Shown here piece by piece: positions 61,790 to 64,000 of a DNA stretch of 64,000 nt (position 1 is its first letter; each line of letters begins with the position of its first letter). The position numbers and the translations under genes were made by a program. The DNA lies in the NCBI RefSeq assembly GCF_003390395.1, contig NZ_QUOV01000001.1, positions 310,001 to 374,000 of the forward strand, given 5' to 3'. The notes beneath the pieces were generated by a model. That model saw nothing but the letters and a program-made list of their open reading frames with translations, ran no database searches and was not told the origin of the DNA. The stretch is from Thalassotalea euphylliae. Its GTDB lineage: Bacteria; Pseudomonadota; Gammaproteobacteria; Enterobacterales; Alteromonadaceae.

Positions 61790-63106
61790 TTGAAGGCACA
61801 AGTGATTTCTGCACTTTTTTCACGGAACACTCCGCACAATGTTCCGAACTATGTTCCAAACAAAGTTCCGCAAAAAACCTCGTGGTTTTTTCTACCTTGG
61901 CTACTTTGGTTGACCTGCCTAGTAGCCATTTTTTTCTTTGGCGATGCGACCAATCCTATGGTTTGGGGAATTTGTTCTGGCTATGCATTGCTATTGGCGT
62001 TAATGACTCGCTATTTAGATGTGCGCGAGCTGGCGGCGCAAAGCCAATCTGATCTCATTAATCACCTATGGTCATTGTTCCCTTTTGTGCTCGATTTATG
62101 TTTTTACGGCGTGTTACTGCAAATGCATGGCGGTGCCAGTAACGCAGGCGTTTTTGTACTTTATTTACCAGTAATTGTTGCTGCCATGGAGATGAAGCGG
62201 CGCATTGCTTGGCTGGTTGCAGTCTTGGCAATTGCCATATATACCGGTTTAATGCTGCAAGGACATGCCGCTCATTTTGAACACCTATCGGAAAGTTTTA
62301 CCAATCATTTATCTGGTATGTGGCTGACTTTTGTTATCTCCACCTTGCTGATGACTTGGTTTGTTACTCAGCAGCGCCAAGCGATTATTAGCCAGCAAAA
62401 ACAAATTCGAAAATTGCGTGAACGCCAGTTAAGAGATGAGCAAATATTGTCAGTGGCAACCATGGGGGCAAATACCACGCACCGTTTGGCAACGCCATTA
62501 TCAACGGCACGTTTGCTAGTTGATGAACTAAAGGAAAATCAAGCGTATGAGCAGGGGTTGGTGGACGAGCTCAGTGCTCAAATTCATGTTTGTCACCAAA
62601 CTGTGCATACCATTGCCAAACAAGTGCGTAGTCATCAATCAGCCAATATGAAACTGGTCGCGATTGATGACTTTATTGAACAGACTTTGCAGTATTGGTG
62701 GATTAGCCGCAACGATATACGCTATCAACTAAATGTTGCACCTGAGTGCGTGAACTATGCGTTATCCACTGACTTTAATCTGCAAATGTCACTGACTAAC
62801 TTATTGGAAAATGCCGCTTATGCTAGCCTTGCTAATCAGCAGGATGAAATCACCATTGATGTGAGCGTCAGCGCTCAGCAAGTGGTAATTAATATTGATG
62901 ATCAAGGACAAGGCATAGATCCCAAACTCTTGTCACAATTGGGGCAAGTGAAGGTGGCCAGTAAATCACAAGGTATGGGTATGGGGTTGGCGTTAGCCAA
63001 TGCCACCATTGAACGTTTTGCTGGGCAATTACAGCTATTTAATTTACCGAGCGGTTCTCGTAGTCAAGTGATTTTACCTTGTCAGGCGCTGGCCCTTGGC
63101 CATTGA
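61790..63106 (+). CDS. regB: RegB/PrrB-type redox sensor histidine kinase
   Basis: 438 residues from TTG 61790, the only reasonable start I see. About six membrane helices (36-50, 57-72, 92-112, 118-136, 138-156, 175-192). GGASNAG (114-120) corresponds to the quinone-sensing GGxxNPF of RegB. The H-box THRLATPLS carries His231; the redox cysteine equivalent lies in QIHVCHQTV (Cys268). HATPase: LTNLLENAAY, DDQGQGI and GMGMGLALA. The N-terminus has an odd NVPN/YVPN/KVPQ triplet repeat. It pairs with the regulator 69 bases downstream and probably responds to respiratory quinone state. Confidence 0.87.
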   Translation: MKAQVISALFSRNTPHNVPNYVPNKVPQKTSWFFLPWLLWLTCLVAIFFFGDATNPMVWGICSGYALLLALMTRYLDVRELAAQSQSDLINHLWSLFPFVLDLCFYGVLLQMHGGASNAGVFVLYLPVIVAAMEMKRRIAWLVAVLAIAIYTGLMLQGHAAHFEHLSESFTNHLSGMWLTFVISTLLMTWFVTQQRQAIISQQKQIRKLRERQLRDEQILSVATMGANTTHRLATPLSTARLLVDELKENQAYEQGLVDELSAQIHVCHQTVHTIAKQVRSHQSANMKLVAIDDFIEQTLQYWWISRNDIRYQLNVAPECVNYALSTDFNLQMSLTNLLENAAYASLANQQDEITIDVSVSAQQVVINIDDQGQGIDPKLLSQLGQVKVASKSQGMGMGLALANATIERFAGQLQLFNLPSGSRSQVILPCQALALGH

Positions 63107-63175
63107 GCATTGGTCATTGATGATGTTCTATTTTTTCAATCATGAACATAGCTGGGTAACGAAAAAGGCAAGCGC

Positions 63176-63712
63176 TTGAAGTTATTACTATTAGAAGATG
63201 ATATTGCCTTTGCTGGCGTATTAGCACGACAGCTAACGCGCAAAGGCTTTGAGGTCGAGCATATCGACCAGCTTGATGCCTTATTACCTACCTGCCAGCG
63301 TTGGCAGCCAGATGCTGTGATTTTGGATATGAACTTAGGCAGTGAGTCATCATTGCCAATGATCACTCAAGTACGGGCTGCGTTGCCGAATAGCAAAATC
63401 ATTCTGGTTACAGGATATGCCAGTATCGCCACCACAGTCACCGCGATAAAATCAGGTGCAGATGATTATCTGCCTAAACCGATTGAATTAAGCTCTTTAT
63501 TGGCGGTGTTAGGTCAGGTGAACGACCAGTCCTGTGCGGACAATCTGCCTAATCCTGCGCAAACCTTAACCTCACCTGAGCGCATCGAGTGGGAGTATAT
63601 TCAACGTGTGCTACAAGAAAACCAAGGTAATGTTTCGGCGACTGCGCGGCAACTAAATATGCATCGTCGAACTTTGCAGCGTAAGCTGGCAAAAAAGCCG
63701 GTAAATAGTTGA
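63176..63712 (+). CDS. regA: RegA/PrrA/ActR-type response regulator
   Basis: 178 residues from TTG 63176, with an AAAAGGC ribosome-binding region. The receiver domain has acidic pocket EDD (7-9), phosphoacceptor Asp51 and Lys101 (LPKPIEL). The C-terminal Fis-type helix-turn-helix GNVSATARQLNMHRRTLQRK (151-170) is almost the family consensus. Cognate regulator of the upstream RegB-like kinase; targets likely include respiratory and redox genes. Confidence 0.92.
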   Translation: MKLLLLEDDIAFAGVLARQLTRKGFEVEHIDQLDALLPTCQRWQPDAVILDMNLGSESSLPMITQVRAALPNSKIILVTGYASIATTVTAIKSGADDYLPKPIELSSLLAVLGQVNDQSCADNLPNPAQTLTSPERIEWEYIQRVLQENQGNVSATARQLNMHRRTLQRKLAKKPVNS

Positions 63713-63719
63713 TAGATTT

Positions 63720-64000
63720 CTACGCGATTAACGCACTAAACCCTGCATTTAATGATTTCTCTAAATCTTGTGGCGCTATGCCAATTTCCAAACCACGACG
63801 ACCGGCACTTACGTAGATTTTTGCCTGCTGTTCAGCGCTGCTATCAATAAAGGTTGGTAGGCGTTTTTTCTGTCCAAGTGGGCTAACACCGCCAAGTACA
63901 TAACCTGTGGTGCGCTGCACTTTATCAGGATTTGCCATCACGGCTTTTTTGGCTTTTGCTGCTTTGGCGATAAGCTTCAGGCTAAGTTTCTCACTCACGG
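63720..64000 (-). CDS. ybaK: Cys-tRNA(Pro)/aminoacyl-tRNA deacylase YbaK, 5' end outside the window
   Basis: C-terminal 93 codons of a YbaK/EbsC-family editing protein: LKLIAKAAKAKKAVM, RTTGYVLGGVSPLGQKKRLP and IYVSAGRRGLEIG, aligning with the last 95 residues of E. coli YbaK (159). The N-terminus lies beyond base 64000. Convergent with regA, 7 bases between stop codons. It hydrolyses mischarged Cys-tRNA(Pro). Confidence 0.93.
   Translation of the reverse strand, partial: VSEKLSLKLIAKAAKAKKAVMANPDKVQRTTGYVLGGVSPLGQKKRLPTFIDSSAEQQAKIYVSAGRRGLEIGIAPQDLEKSLNAGFSALIA

Overview
The window is chromosomal DNA from a marine-type gammaproteobacterium, most likely Alteromonadales (a Colwelliaceae-like genome such as Colwellia or Thalassotalea). 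This is inferred from the E. coli-like ribosomal proteins, the moderately low GC content, an OsmC-YcaO fusion, YiaA, an arginine succinyltransferase (ast) cluster, and the prkB/yhfA/argD/pabA neighbourhood also found in E. coli. The genus is not certain.

Bases 1-41214 carry the main transcription/translation block on the + strand: rpoB (5' end cut off), rpoC, the str operon (rpsL, rpsG, fusA, tuf), the S10 operon (rpsJ to rpsQ), the spc operon (rplN to rpmJ, including secY) and the alpha operon (rpsM, rpsK, rpsD, rpoA, rplQ). Gene order within each operon is standard, but two non-ribosomal islands interrupt the block. Island 1 (about 13.6-19.9 kb, between tuf and rpsJ) holds a TonB_C-like periplasmic protein, a cyclic-nucleotide-binding-domain protein, a second EF-G (fusA2) and a RecQ-family helicase. 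Island 2 (about 25.7-32.4 kb, between rpsQ and rplN) holds a periplasmic binding protein, YiaA, an XRE regulator divergent from a small secreted protein and a DUF2145 protein, and an OsmC-YcaO fusion.

The most unusual feature lies at the upstream edge of each island. The 3' end of the last ribosomal-operon gene, together with its intrinsic terminator, is tandemly repeated. There are six copies after tuf (12591-13475, period about 147-160 bp) and three after rpsQ (25047-25505, period about 155-167 bp). The two repeat families are unrelated in sequence but built the same way: last codons, spacer, terminator, post-terminator spacer. Most stem changes keep pairing through G.U wobbles, and five of the six tuf-type loops are GNRA tetraloops. 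The arrays look like stacked terminators that shield island genes from very strong ribosomal transcription. The nearest known analogue is the E. coli tyrT/rtT repeat, which copies a tRNA 3' end.

Bases 41495-64000 are ordinary accessory and metabolic genes: a hybrid histidine kinase paired with a MauG/CcpA-type dihaem peroxidase; prkB followed by a gluzincin-like secreted metalloprotease; yhfA (OsmC family) and a DUF3802-like protein; the arginine catabolism genes argD/astC, astA, astD and a DUF1338 protein; an HDOD protein; pabA; a Fur-box-preceded TonB-dependent receptor; 5-oxoprolinase genes (pxpBC fusion and pxpA); a RegB/RegA-type redox two-component system; and the 3' part of ybaK. No tRNA, rRNA, CRISPR array, transposase or prophage gene was recognised.
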